DNA of 64,000 nt from Apteryx mantelli (GCF_036417845.1 NC_089994.1:14712001-14776000), one strand, 5' to 3'. Shown: positions 14,033 through 26,284, numbered from the stretch's first letter. Notes: a model not told the origin generated them from the sequence alone. Numbers and translations are program-made.

Positions 14033-14115
14033 TCTAATGGCTCTCAAAGTATGATCTATGGCTCACTGCTATGCTGTGAAACTGTGGTAAATAGTCCATA
14101 GCTGGTCTGCAGAAA
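14033..14115 (+). mobile_element. Possible ancient hAT-type DNA transposon fragment
   Basis: The stretch from CTCTCAAAGTATGATCTATGG (around 14041-14061) to the GGTCTGCAG at about 14104-14112 has the layout of the end of an old hAT family, with a 'tctcaaagt-gtggtccgtgg' type terminus followed by repeated 'gtcc' words. The resemblance is weak and from memory of the family's general look. No terminal inverted repeat partner was located. Confidence 0.25.
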
Positions 14116-14396
14116 CATATTAAATACATTTTGACTTAAGTTTGTTAGCAATGCCTAGTAATTGAGAAATATGGAGGGATGACAGACACTTAGCACTCCC
14201 CAAAAAGGAGGTCTTCTGCCAGAGGCAGATTTTTCACTTCTAAATTTAGGTCGCTTTAGGTGAAGATGTTCCAGATGAGTCCTGCCCCATGGATCTCTAG
14301 CACACACTTAAGATGGTTAAATCCTAATCTTCATCAAGTACTCAAATATGTGTTAGCATTGAAGATGACTGGCCCATCCAAGAATCAAGCCACTTT

Positions 14397-14410
14397 TATA
14401 TATATATATA
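14397..14410. repeat. (TA)7 microsatellite
   Basis: Seven perfect TA dinucleotides, flanked by a T run on the left and GGCCACGTGA on the right. Likely a simple length-variable repeat. Confidence 0.9.
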
Positions 14411-14439
14411 GGCCACGTGAGCTTTCAAGACATAATATC

Positions 14440-15060
14440 AATACATCATGACCAGCACCTTTTTGGTCTCTTCCTCTGCTCTTCCTGTGCCTGGTGGTGG
14501 TGGGGCACCAGCCAGAAGGGTGCCACAAAGCCTCATGCCATTGCTAAAGATGTGGAACTGCCAGAATGGGCACAGTGAGCTTGGTGGGACATGGCACCCA
14601 CGTGCTCCTAAGGAGGACAAAAGGAGGAGGGGATGCCTGTGCTACCACAAAGATAACACCAGGCATCTCCTGTTGGAGTGCAGCCTGGAGAGAAAACAGT
14701 ACTGTCTGTGTGGGATTTAAAGCTGTGTCAAAGCCCTACTTCCCCGACTGTACTGTTCCATCTGCTGTTGAAGCTGGAAGTAATAGCGTAGGTGGGAAAG
14801 GAAGTTATGCACCTAGGAAAAGCCGTTGTCTTGAACTAGTTGGAAAAATCTCACGTGATGACATGGGAGGCACATCTGTGCATCACACAGCAGAGCTTTG
14901 CTCAGCAAAGGAGCAGCAGAAAGTGTGATGGAGGAGAGGAAATGCAAATGAGTGTATCCCAGGGTGTGCCAGGAACATGGTTTCCCCTGTCCCTTTTGGA
15001 GCTGCACCAGCTCGTGCCAGAGTGGGACTCAGGTTGAGACCCACCCATAACCTAGTCAGT
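14440..15060. other. GC-richer block with overlapping shadow frames, no gene
   Basis: Base composition is more balanced here than around it, so several long frames stay open together: 14448-14720 and 14566-14928 on plus, 14438-14620 and 14813-15007 on minus. None shows a domain or a signal peptide, and none has splice-site support. Mutual overlap on both strands suggests low stop-codon density rather than coding. An unidentified old repeat remains possible. Confidence 0.45.
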
Positions 15061-18000
15061 CAGATCCACTCCAGCTGAAGCCATTTCAGTAGAAAAAGCA
15101 GGTGCGAGAGAAGCAAACTTTCTATTCTGACAGCACTACTAACCACTGACAGGGCACCCTTTTTTAGGAGTTGAGGAGGGCATATAGCCAAAGGCATCCT
15201 ACATTTCTTATGCTAAGTGAGAAGGTTGCCAAAATTAGCACATATACACAGAGCACACAAAGCCATTTCCCGCTAGAGATGCCAAGGAGGCTGAGGAACC
15301 TGTGAATTAAGCTGTTTGAAGGAAGCACATACACAGCATCTTGTCCATCAAAGCAGAAAGCGCCTCCAAACAGCAGCAAGAAAGAACTAGCATTGTATGA
15401 GCCAGTGTTTAAAACCAGTAGCAGAAGAGCAGCCTTGCAAACAAAGCTGTGAGCTCATGCAGACAGCTCTCAGCTTCCTGCCGAAAGTGAAAAAGTGGCA
15501 TACACGAGAGTGTAATCAAGCTCTTGAAATCTGTTATGCAAGTGCCTCCACAATGGCCTGCTCTTTCTCCAAGAAAGCCGAATTTCTGAATGCCGTCTTG
15601 AGGGAGACATTGCTACTGTAGGTAGCGCAGCAAAATTGCTTCAGCCATAGCAGCATCACATGGCTCTTCATTCTGTTTTGCAGAGGTAATAACCATTAGC
15701 TGAATAATTTAGGCTGAAACATTTTGCCCCATAAAATTTTTTTTCATTGACAAACAGTTATTTCTACCATCCACAATAACTATTTTAAAAGGACAGCAGA
15801 ATGAAGCTGATTTTTCCATTTAACACGTTCAAACTTTTTTTTTGTTTTGAAAGCCCACTTTATTCCTACCGTATGCAATGGTTTAGTGTGGTATTTTGGG
15901 AGCCAGGTTTTGAGGGAGAATATGATCAATGGGAAAGGAGGTGGGAGAGGTGCTGCAATATTTATTTTTCAAGCAACTGGCCCGCTGTTTTAACCATGAG
16001 AGAAAGAGAGGGACTTGACTGCTTACAAAAAATCTCATACATTTTTATGTATTCATTCTGTGGAGCGGACTGGGAAGCTGATGCATGTAGAAGAGGATTA
16101 GGGCCTGCTTCTCTTCTCACACAGATGCAAGTAGTCAGAAAGTTTGTCTGAGATAAGAGTTATGCTTGTGGGAAAATTGATGAAAAATCCAGATTCATTG
16201 TGTCTGAAGAGGACTACATTCAGAGGAGTGGGAACACAAGTTTATTGGTGAGTGCTCCAGTCAGGTAAAATCTCCTACCCAAATAGCAAGTGAGAGGTGC
16301 AGGCAGTTATTTAATGCATTACAGAAAGATGATCAGGTTCTGCACTAGTGTATGATGTAAGTAAACTGATGACTAAATATGCACCCCACAGCTTTTGGCA
16401 CTGGCTCCACGTGAGGTTAGGACCAGAGACCTCATACAAGTAAGAGCAGCACATAGTCTTGGGGCCTAATAGTAAATATTATTCTCTATGGCTCAGGTTT
16501 TAGCTTAAGTGATGCATTGCTGGAGATATAAATGAAAAATTTCAAAGGAAATGGAAATTTGTGCTCGCAATTTTCTGTTTAATTGCAGAGATTTAATTGC
16601 ATCTCTGTTTTCATGGGTATGAGCCTAGTGAGATTTTTCTTTCTGGATAATACCTACTGCTAGTTTGTATCTTATGAAAGTAGATTCTCCACAACTATCT
16701 TGCAATTGAAATATTGTTAAGCCATTGACTAAATATAGTGGTGCCATTAAAACCCAGAGCAAGCAATTTCTCCCTTTTTATATTTAAGCTGACTTTAAAA
16801 ATGGAGCTGTAAAAGCTGAACAACGAACATGAATGCCTGTGTGTCAGCTACATGGAGGTAGAGAAAACTGGAATGATGGGGGGAATTAATGCATGGCTGC
16901 AGGGCTGAAAAAGCAATGGAACTGCTGTTAAAGAACAGGTCACGGACCAGGCTTTTCCTCATGGCCTGCCATGCAGCCCTTACTTTAAGGATATTGGGGA
17001 AAGCTTAGTCCAGACAACCAGACTATTATTCCACCTGGATAAAATTCCCAGAATCACATTAATCAATGATTCTGATCTAAGCTGTTGTGTGAATATAATC
17101 CATACATAAAGTTTAGTGCTGATCATATCCAGGTCCTGGTTCAGGTCTACCTGGAGATCCAGATCTAACCTGTATCATCAGATTTATCTGGCATTAGAGA
17201 CAAACTTTAAATCAGCAGGGGCTGCTCAAAATGAGGACAAGGTTTGGGAAACGTTTCTGTGAAGATGGACTGACTCTCAAATTGGTAACTAAGTGAAAGG
17301 CTTAGTCAGCTGACCATGCTTCCCCAAGAAACTTGGGGCTCTTTGTAGATGTTTTAGATAAAATTATTTTGAAGGGTGTCAGTATATTAGAGACCAGTAG
17401 GATAGCGTCTACCCCATTGTTTTGCATCCATGGGAAATAGCAGCCAGTCTGCAATGGGGGGAACAAGCAACAGTGACTAGTCTAGGATGAGCTTTGTTCT
17501 GTATCTGGCAGCACTGGGGGGGGTGAAACTCTGCCCTCAGTCTGCCAGTGGCAGGGCCCTGCAATCTCAGTGAGAGCAAGGCTACCAGGCAAAGCTCCGA
17601 GTTCAGGGTGCCTTTAGTGAACAATTCCTTTTTGTTCAAGCAAAGTCTGAAAAAGCAAAATTTCTTGTCTGTGATCCTGGATTTCTCCTGCTGCTGGGAA
17701 GGTTGATGTGATCCAAAGAAGATACATGAACCTACTGGAATATAGTCAGGAAGCGGAAGGATTTCTGTGACTCAAAGTCTGTGGCAAGGTCTTTGTTCCT
17801 TTCTGGTGTCACTTGAGGGTCTCTCTCCTTTTCCTCTTCATATACTTTTTTTTTTTCTTTTTAAACATGAACCAGCCTGTCAAACATACACAAATGTTAC
17901 CTGAAATCTCAGTGTGATCTTCTTTAGAAGTTTGCTAGCAAAAAAGCAAATCTTCAAACTGAGATTTGAAGCTTCTTGCTGTACATGTGCATACAATACC

Positions 18001-20884
18001 TTATACGCAGCCACGGTACCACAGGGTAGCTAGCAGTGTGGCCGTGGCAGCCCTTTGCGTCCACACCTAACAATTTGATATTCCACGATCAAGGCACTTG
18101 GTCCACTTCATGCAGCCCTTGGGGTTGAGGGGTAAGATTATCAAAACAGAGATTATTCTGAGTATACAGGTTGGATGTGACCCTGTGACATTTTGTTGTA
18201 GAGCAGGCTGCTTTAATGAGTGCATGAGCCAGTGTTCATCTTAAATCAAATCTTATTCCCTTGTGTATCCCTGCCACCTCTCCAAGGCTGCAAATGTGTT
18301 TCAAAGGTTATTAGTTTGGAAACACTTTAGGGGGTACATCCCTGTACTAAACCTGTAACTGCCTGCATTATTTTGGTGGCAACAGACAAAGAGAAAAGTG
18401 TTCTTCGATTTTTTTTTCTTTTATCTGCTGCATTGCAAGTATCTTTCCGTCCAATTAATCCCTCTAGGTTTCTAACTGAAGTGGCGGTTTGCATAAATAT
18501 TAATCAGTCATGAAGAAACACAGAGGGTCGGGGGCATGCGAAATGATGGAGTACATTTAGTACATACTCTGATTTATCTTCACTGAGTTCTCAGACTGCA
18601 GAGGATGCTCAGATTGTTTTTTCTTGATATGTTTTTGTTGAGTTCTATTGGTAATAGCAATAAAGGTAAATAAATTATGTAAACATGTTGTTCATTTTAC
18701 TTCTCCCTCAATGCCATTTCAATGGGAAGTAGGTAGCTAAGTATCTTTTATGTTGGTCTGGTGCCTCAGTCCCTCTCTGTCTTAATGGAGGGAAAAATAT
18801 CTCTTCTCTATCCGTAGTGTAATATGTGGTGAGGATAAATAAATTAGAGTCTTGGAGGCCTTCATATGAATAGGGGCTGTATCACTTGCTGTAGAAAATT
18901 GTGAAGCAATGTTCTTGGTACTCACCTTGGCCATGTAACTCATTTGCTACTGGCACATATTCCAGCTTCAAACTACGCCAGCTTTTAGATGTTTTTTTCT
19001 TCACAGGATTGTTTTGATTTCAGTGTTCATGGGCTTGATTTGACCCCTTAAACTTTGGTATATGAAATTCCATTCTTCACAAACTGATGAAAATTAGCTA
19101 TAAAGGTGGCTTGGAAAGGTAGGAAAGGTATGAGCTAGCTTAAGGCTTCTCTGTTTTTGGCAGTTAGTTGTAGAAAGCTGTTTTCCTGCACAGAACTGGC
19201 AATGCGCTGCAATTTTGTCTTCTCTTCTGTCCTCTTCTGCTATCCTCAGGAATCCAGGCTGCAACCAGAAACAAACAGGGTGGTTTGGTATGTGAATGAC
19301 TGTTTGGGGTCTGCAGGGCTTGAGACAATTGAACACACAAATCAAAACTCAGCAGAATGCAGGTACCTTGACGTTTAGATTGTTTCATCATAGAACTAGA
19401 AAACTCTTTGTCTTTCTTAGAGCTATAGATTGAGGGTGGTTCGGGGGGGTTTTTTGTTAACTTTCACACTACTTTATTCTGATCTCAGGATTACACTGGA
19501 ATTAGCTTTTCTAAACTACACTGTACCATTCCTCTATGCTATGGGGAAGGCAGAATATGATCATGACTCACAAGCTGCAGTTTTATCAGACAGAAGAAGG
19601 GACGGAAGGGAACTTTTGGTTGCTGTAAACCTAGTGAAGCTGGATTTTGCATGAATAGTTTTCAGGGAAGTTGGACAAGGTGCAGGAATATGGCAAAAGA
19701 TCAAAGCTTAAGTGCTAATACTAAAATGTTACATATCATTTTTCCATCCATCCACTGCCCTCCAGTAATGCACAAAGTAAAGTCTACTGGTAAATCCAAG
19801 GCATAGCCAGTGTTGTATTCATTAAGCTTTCCTGCTGTCCGTATTAAGCGTGGTAAAGTTGAAGACTGTTTCTAGCCATAGTGTTGTTCAGACAAACTTG
19901 CCCAGCCAGAGGAAAATGGTTCTGATGCATCTTTTGTTATAACTTATGCTGTGGTGACATCAGACAGCCTCATGGGTATCCAGAAAGCACAGGTACAATT
20001 GGAAATGGGACGTGGAAAAAGGATTAAATTTTCCTTCCACTGAAATATAAGGAGTTCTGGGGAAACACAGAGACAATTCAGAGATATTTGCCTTCCTTCA
20101 GGCATGCCATCCGCTGTTCTATAAGCTTCAAAACAGCACTCACCAAAATGACAGGTCTTCATTTGCTGCGGCAGTGAGGAATTAGGCTGTTCCTGGGGGT
20201 GCATTTTTTAACATCCTTCCAATGTAAGGCTTGAGAGAAGCCTCAAACCATTGTGCAATGACAGCTATTCCAAATCCGCAAACACGGGAACTCTCTCTGT
20301 CACTGTGCAATAGTCACCTTTCAGGACATTAAAATGAAAATTGCGTAACAGCCAAGGAAATAAAGCTGTGATATGATGCAGCTTGTCAGCTACTAATCTG
20401 ATATCTAAACATATACATGTTCTGTGTCTCCTTGTATTAAATCATTCTGTGTAAGTATTTAGCTATTAAATAGAATAGTGTATGACCATAATCAGTGGAG
20501 CAGAAGCAATTTTCCCTGCCTCCTTTGTCACAACTTCAAGTTGCGATCATGTCACTTCAGAACTCAGTGGTTGTTATTATAAGATCTGGGTGATCTACTA
20601 AATGACTTTGGTTTGTTTTGAGGTTCTGTGTAAAACCATACTACATGATCTACCAGGCATATTCAGTTAAACTGATGTCAGAGCTGTCAGTGAGCTATTC
20701 TACCAGTGGTCCTAACTCTAACAAAGAGAGTCCCTGTGGGTGCACTTAGGAAGGTTTACAAACTCACTGCTATTTGCTTAATAAGGTCAGAAGAGAAAGC
20801 AAAGTTTCCAAAGGAAGCTTAGGAAAAAACAAAACAGCATCAGAAAAAACAGTGCTTCTAAAGTATAAGACTGCACAGTCCCCT
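15061..20884. other. Non-coding DNA, no gene seen
   Basis: The longest open frame is 15801-16151 (116 codons, plus), with no recognisable similarity. There is a small inverted repeat at 16586-16607 and a T-rich stretch near 17846-17862. No RNA gene or named repeat seen. Confidence 0.6.
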
Positions 20885-20919
20885 GGGAAGAGCCTGGGGT
20901 GGGGGGGGATAAGGGGGGG
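20885..20919 (+). other. Candidate G-quadruplex tract
   Basis: G-runs at 20885-20887 (G3), 20896-20899 (G4), 20901-20908 (G8) and 20913-20919 (G7) are separated by loops of 8, 1 and 4 bases. The G8 can itself be split into two runs, which satisfies the usual G3+ with loops of 1-7 rule. Whether it folds is not shown by sequence alone. Confidence 0.6.
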
Positions 20920-20957
20920 TAGTACCTCTGAAGGTGTAGGTTTGCATTCCAGTAAGA

Positions 20958-20977
20958 GATCACAGAATCGCTGAGGT
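20958..20977 (-). mobile_element. Possible ultra-short CR1 stub (3' tip)
   Basis: ATCACAGAATCGCTGAGGT at 20959-20977 is identical to the 3' terminal bases of the CR1 copy at 21854 (octamer repeat plus the following bases, in reverse orientation). The match then stops. CR1 elements are usually 5'-truncated, so an insertion of about 20 bp would be an extreme truncation. Chance or a local copy of the neighbouring element about 0.9 kb away are alternatives. Confidence 0.35.
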
Positions 20978-21138
20978 GGTTTGAAAATAGTTTTCCTGTT
21001 CCAGAACCCTGTGAAATTTTGAAAAGCCTCACCATTTTGTCTTAAAGGAAACATCTTAGAGAAGGGGAGAAGGAACAACAGCAGACTGGTTGGTAGGTCA
21101 CTTCAGGAGATCCCAGATCCAAGTCTTCTAATCCTTGA

Positions 21139-21187
21139 AGACAGTATTTGAACCTGGGTCTACATCATCTGGGGTGTCTCTCTTTCA
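21139..21187 (-). mobile_element. Possible tRNA-like head of a MIR-type SINE
   Basis: Read on the minus strand, this contains GACCCAGGTTCAAATAC, which resembles the tRNA box B region (GGTTCAAATAC) of MIR/CORE-SINEs. Only the head is visible and it is degraded, so the assignment is tentative. Confidence 0.3.
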
Positions 21188-21359
21188 CATGCCTAGGAAA
21201 GAACTTAGCTCATGAAAACATTTTACAGCTTTAACAAATGTTCGCTTATAGATGAAATATATTTTTTGCCAAAAAAATCATAAGCCATTTTTTCCCTTGG
21301 CTGTGCCAGTTCCTTTATTTTTCTCTGCTTTCATCCCCAAACCTCCTACCCTTTTTCTG

Positions 21360-21487
21360 TCTTGTCTATTTTGATTCAGTCCATGCCCTGAATGACTTCT
21401 GTCTGGCTATGTGCTTGTACAGTGTCTATCACAACAGGTCTCAATCTGTTAGCACCTAGAGGCATTAACATAATGCAGGTAATAAGG
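21360..21487 (+). mobile_element. Tail of an old MIR-like amniote CORE-SINE
   Basis: The string CTTGTCTATTTTGATTCAGT (21361-21380), followed by TGTGCTTGTACAGTGTCTATC and CTAGAGGCATTAACATAATGCAGG, follows the order of the 3' part of an old amniote MIR-like SINE: a 'ttagattgtaagctc' type segment, then 'tgtacagcgcctagcac', then 'acaaataat'. The closely similar tail of the copy at 50095-50310 supports this. No 5' tRNA head is visible on this strand. Confidence 0.5.
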
Positions 21488-21853
21488 TCTAAATTTAACT
21501 TGCTCACAACTACTTTTACCCACTCTAATATGCATCAGGCTCTTCAAATGACAGGCTTGAAAAGCATATAATAGCTGCCTGGCTACAGTACACAGATGAA
21601 GAAGCTGGTAGAAAGCATTTACCTCAATAAAATGAGTATTTTTCCCTTCCAGAAACCCAAGCTTCATTTTTTCCCATTGCTTTCAAAGACTTGATGTCAG
21701 GATACATTTTCCTCCCACTGTGATGCCATTAAATCTCATGGCTGGCATAAAATATGCTTTATGAGTTATTAAAGAATGTTACAGTAGCTGAATTGGGTAA
21801 TCATTAAATAAATATTACTAAATAGTTTATAAAAAGAAAATTTAAGTGCTTCC

Positions 21854-22770
21854 CACAGAATCACAGAATCGCTGAGGTTGGAAAGGGACCTCTGGAGACC
21901 ATCTAGTCCAACCCCCCTGCTCAAGCAGGGTCACCTAGAGCACATTGCACAGGATTGCGTCCAGGCGCGTTTTGAATATCTCCAGAGAAGGAGACTCCAC
22001 CACCTCTCTGGGAAACCTGTTCCAGTGCTCTGTCACCCTCACAGTGAAAAAGTATTTCCTCATGTTCAGACGGAACTGTCTGTGTTTCAGTTTGTGCCCG
22101 TTGCCTCATGTCCTGTCGCTCGGCACCACTGAAAAGAGTCTGGTCCCATCCTCTCGACACCCTCCCTTCAGATACTTGTACACGTTGATAAGATCTCCTC
22201 TCAGCCTTCTCTTCTCCAGGCTAAACAGGCCCAGCTCTCGCCGCCTTTCCTCATAAGAGAGATGCTCCAGTCCCCTAATCATCTTTGTAGCCCTTCGCTG
22301 GACTTGCTCCAGTAGTGCCACATCCCTCTTGTCCTGGGGAGCCCAGAACTGGAATACACAGTACTCCAGATGTGGCCTCACCAGGGCTGAGTAGAGGGGG
22401 AGAATCACCTCCCTCGACCTGCTGGCAACACTCTTCCTGATGCACCCCAGCATACCATTGGCCTTCTTGGCCACAAGGACACATTGCTGCTCATGCTTAA
22501 CTTGGTGTCCACCAGCACTCCCAGGTCCTTCTCCGCAGAGCTGCTTTCCAGCAGGTCAACCCCCAACCTGTACTGGTGCAGGGGGTTATTCCTCCCCAGG
22601 TGCAGGACACTGCACTTGCCTTTGTTGAACTTCATGAGGTTCCTCTCCGCCCACCTCTCCAGCCTGTCCAGGTCTCTCTGAATGGCAGCATAGCCCTCTG
22701 GTGTATCGGCCACTCCTCCCAGTTTTGTATCATCGGCAAACTTCCTGAGGGTGCGCTCTATCCCATTTTT
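21854..22770 (-). mobile_element. CR1 LINE, 5'-truncated, young-looking copy
   Basis: The plus strand begins CACAGAATCACAGAATCG, the reverse complement of the CR1 terminal octamer repeat (ATTCTGTG twice). Reading leftwards on the minus strand, the element contains the last part of ORF2 followed by the 3' UTR. The right end (about 22770) is the truncated 5' end, falling within the reverse transcriptase domain just upstream of its FADD motif. It resembles the copy at 39055-39461, with roughly twenty differences over about 408 shared bases by eye. CR1 copies usually lack clear target-site duplications, and none is evident here. Confidence 0.96.
21945..22770 (-). pseudogene. CR1 ORF2 3' portion (reverse transcriptase), broken
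   Basis: This is the C-terminal part of the CR1 reverse transcriptase/endonuclease polyprotein, which copies the LINE RNA into the genome. The catalytic palm motif FADD, followed by TKLGG, is encoded at about 22721-22740. Downstream come the thumb-like segments with [20 protein letters not shown] near the right-hand end of the 3' half. Two lesions are visible: a 1-bp deletion near 22488-22492 that shifts the frame after KLSMS, and a TGA stop at 22106-22108. The second copy (39135-39461) has CGA at that stop, consistent with a CpG transition. The N-terminal endonuclease and most of the reverse transcriptase are missing through 5' truncation, so it is inactive. Confidence 0.92.
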
Positions 22771-25369
22771 ACTTATTCTGCCTAGGAAAAATGTTTTTAT
22801 GGTTTCTTTTCCTTTATCTATTTTTTTAGTGATCTGGAACAAAATAAAAACTTCATAGTTCATCCAAACACCTATAAGAGGTTTAATTGATCAAGTTCCT
22901 TTGAGCAAGGAATAGCTAACCAACATGTTTCTTATGTTTAGTTCCATGAGCCTCCCAAACTGAAAACTCTAGAAAATTGAATAGTTCAAGTCCTTTGGTC
23001 TATCATTCTTTGCTTTTACAAGTCTTAATCATAGAGGCTACCAGTAATAATCAAATTATGTATGGGGAATTGGAAAGAAGTAATTCAATTCAAAAAATAC
23101 AAAAAGACTGAAACATAGGGAACGATTTTCAAAGCAGCTCATTTGGGCACTAAACAATGGCTTTCTTGGCAAAAATTTGCTTAGCTCGGCATGTGTCGTG
23201 CACTGTCTGCAGTGACCCCCCCCAAAGAGGTCCTTCCATGAACAGAAGCATAAATCAAGGAAGGACACTGATGCCAAATTTCCAGAAAGTTTGTGATGCG
23301 AAGTACTTTAACTTAAGCTTTAGCCACCTAAAAATACTATCCAAGGATAGTATCCAAGCTTCCTTCAAGAGCCAATGGCAGGCTTCTGAAATATACGGAT
23401 AATTAATCTTTTGGAGGTACTTTCCTCTCTTTCTCTCTCTCTCTGGACTATGGAGATGGTTAATATTGGTTTAAGCTGGATCCCAGCCTGAACAACCACC
23501 TTAGGAGGAACTTCATTCACATTTCCGCAGAAATCTGCAGTGGACAGTTAGGCTTTACAGTTGTAAAGCATACTGCATGGGGGTGTGTTGAAAAGGAGTG
23601 TTACTCACTTGAGTATCTCTCTTCTTGAGCACAGTTCACACTTTTTAGCTTGCAGTTACCTCCTCTGTGTAGTGGAAGTCTCACTTTGCTTGGGGATAAT
23701 ATCTTAGAAGGTGCCTGCTGGTCTGGATTCAGATATCAAAACTAAGGAACTTGTTACAGTCCTGTTGTAGCTCCTCAAAGATTAAGGCAAAGTAGAACAT
23801 GTGCAGCCAGTTTGGTTTTAAGCTGTTGGGAATAACTGAACCATGACTATTTAGCACTGAACTGAGTATTTATTCAGCAATATGGGTGCATCTGTGTACT
23901 GATGAAGGAGCAGCAAATTCACATCAAAATGAAGTCCTCAGGCAAGGCAGACAATTTCTGTTGTAGCAACTTCATTTCATCTGTCACAACTGAATTAATC
24001 CACTGCTGCTGACATCTGAAAACACCGGTACTCTCAGCAGAAACCACAGATCCATGCACAGTGGCCAGTAACAAACATTATGCTGTTTTAGTGCTTCCCA
24101 GCTAAAGATCATAGCTGCTTTCTCACTACAGGAACATTAAAGACCCAAACGCTACCATAGTGACCCAAAGACTTGCAGAAATGAGTATGCTGGCCCAGCT
24201 TGTTGTTTTGCTGATGATCCCATGTTTCCTTGCCAAGTCCTGATAGCTTTAGAGTAAAGGGGACAACTTCATGCTCTTCTCTTTCCTTAACCAGTATGAG
24301 AGACAGTGAAATGAAATCCAGACTTCTCTTTTCCTCTCTTATTAGAATTTTTCTTTTTTCCCCTCATCATTTTTAGCCCTCCCCCAAAAAGAATGGCTTC
24401 AAGTAAGGGAAACAGGTTTCTTTACCTTCTCTATGTTGTGATTTTTTTTTTTAATGTTCCTTCTAGGTATCTTCTCAAGAACTCATGCCTATTTCTTTAT
24501 CCTGTCTTCTTTCCTAAGGTCTCAGGGCTGTGTGGGCCACTTGGAACTGCCATCATCTCTGCTAGCCCCATTTCTTCTTTGGCTAAATGAAACTATTGGG
24601 CTGCAAGGTCTTGACCTTTTCAAGAATCAAACAAATGCTCATTGGGTCCAAACCTTGGATATGCCATTTCACTTGTCCATCTCTAACATAATTGAATCTC
24701 TTGGCTCTTTTCTACTCAATTGTCTCCTATTTCAATAGATTCAAAAATAGCTCCTGCATTTTTAATTATGCTTCACTTCACTCTGTTCCTTGTAGTCTGT
24801 TCAGTCTCCATCACAGTGCTTTGTCTGCTGACAGACATTCCATTTAGGCTGGCTAATGTTCAACCTATTATCCTTCCAGCCCATATCAACTGAAAGAGGT
24901 TGTTATCTTACAAGACCAGGAGCCTTTGCAGCAAAAATTGACCAAAAATTAGGTCAACAGTATCATATGAGTGCCTTACAGTTCATGATAAAAGCAATCA
25001 TTAAGAGCCACGAAAACCACAAAAAACCAATGGACAGAGAAGTAAAGAAGTAATCAGGAGAATATTTCCCTTTCCTCTTTTAATAAGCTGTTATTCATCC
25101 CTGCTCTATTTTGGTCCCTTTGGGGCCAGCAGCCAGAGCAGGGAAATAAAAAGGAAGAAAGGAAGGAAGGGAGAAGTAATAAATAGTACTTTGCATGTAT
25201 TTAAATATTTGCAGTAGGAAGGAAGCAATATAGAATCCCTCACTAAATCCATGATGAAATGGAAGAAGCACATCTCTTGAGATCTTCTGAGAGATTAAAT
25301 CTAGTTCCAGTGGGATATTGGCACTTAAATGTGCTAAGTTTCCTTTCAGGAAAAAAAATCTCTCTGGAG
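22771..25369. other. Non-coding DNA, no gene seen
   Basis: No gene recognised. A CT-rich simple repeat lies at 23421-23444 and a GGAA-rich stretch near 25151-25170. The frames at 24393-24738 overlap each other and look like low-stop-density noise. Confidence 0.6.
23421..23444. repeat. CT-rich simple repeat
   Basis: An imperfect run of CT and TTC units ending in an uninterrupted (CT)6. Polypyrimidine on the plus strand. Confidence 0.85.
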
Positions 25370-25425
25370 GGCCCTGATACAGAAGCCCACTGAAGTCAAT
25401 GGCAGTTTTCCCACTGATTTAAATA
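25370..25425. repeat. Old amniote palindromic repeat copy
   Basis: The words GGCCCTGATAC, CACTGAAGTCAATGGCAG and CCCACTGATTTAAAT occur in the order of a very common, partly palindromic amniote interspersed repeat ('actgaagtcaatgg ... ccattgacttcaat'). Family name not assigned. A shorter related piece is at 30376-30412. Confidence 0.4.
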
Positions 25426-26284
25426 GTCTTTGGTTAAAACCTTAAAAAGCAGCTGGAACTTTGTATCTGTCAAGGTTATCACTATGATATTTTGGATTAC
25501 TGTTGTGGCATCAGTGTCTGCTATCAGTGTGACATTCATGAGCAAACTAAAGTAAATGATATACAAACATCAAACAAAGAGGACTCTGCTGAAAAGCTTC
25601 CCATTCAGAATATGATCTTTCCTTTGTTCTATAAACAATCAAATGTTTATGAATATGATATGTTTAATTCAGCATACTGGAATGTGTGTCAAGGGAATTC
25701 TGAAAAACATGAAGGTGCTGGAGGTGAAAGGAACCCTAATTTAGCTACTTGATTATTTCCTGCAACAGAAAGGCATTCATATTTCATGGATTCGTGGAGC
25801 TCACCACTAACATCTGGTATATGATGGAGTGTAAAAACAGTCAGCACTTCCTCTCAGCCCAAGATATTTGGCCTACCTTACATTAGCTTCCTCATCTCAA
25901 AAGAATGTAGTTAATCTTTTCTTGCAACATAAATTTGAATGGCATTTTAAACTGCTGAAGGTGTCTGTTTCGTCAAAGATGCACTTTTCATTTGCTGCAT
26001 TAGTAGGACAAGTGAGTGATAGCACTTCTGTTTAATGCTACGGGAAGAAAAGTAAGAAATCAGTGTGAGGGGGAAGGAGAGAGCTGAAATACAGTCAGAG
26101 ATACTAGTTTGATTCTCCCACTGAACAAACAAGTTACTCAGGGAAGGGGAACAATGTGGCACCCTGCAGGCATTGAAATGCGTGGCAGCTGATAAAGTAA
26201 AAAGAAACAGCAGTAGCTGACTAACCTGTCCAGAAAAATGGTGAAGATTTCTCTCACGTCCTAATAGATTGGTGAGATATAGGG
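25426..26284. other. Non-coding DNA, no gene seen
   Basis: An 86-codon plus frame (25492-25752) and a 113-codon minus frame (25947-26288) are open but show no recognisable domain or splice support. Confidence 0.55.

Noticed and set aside
14448-14928. Frames with a Cys/His-rich stretch (CLCYHKDNTRHLLLEC) considered as a zinc knuckle
   Set aside because: The spacing does not fit the CCHC pattern, and the region is open on both strands.
21878-22256. Plus-strand frames inside the CR1 copies (also 39069-39456)
   Set aside because: They are antisense shadows of the CR1 element; their similarity to each other reflects the repeat, not a gene family.
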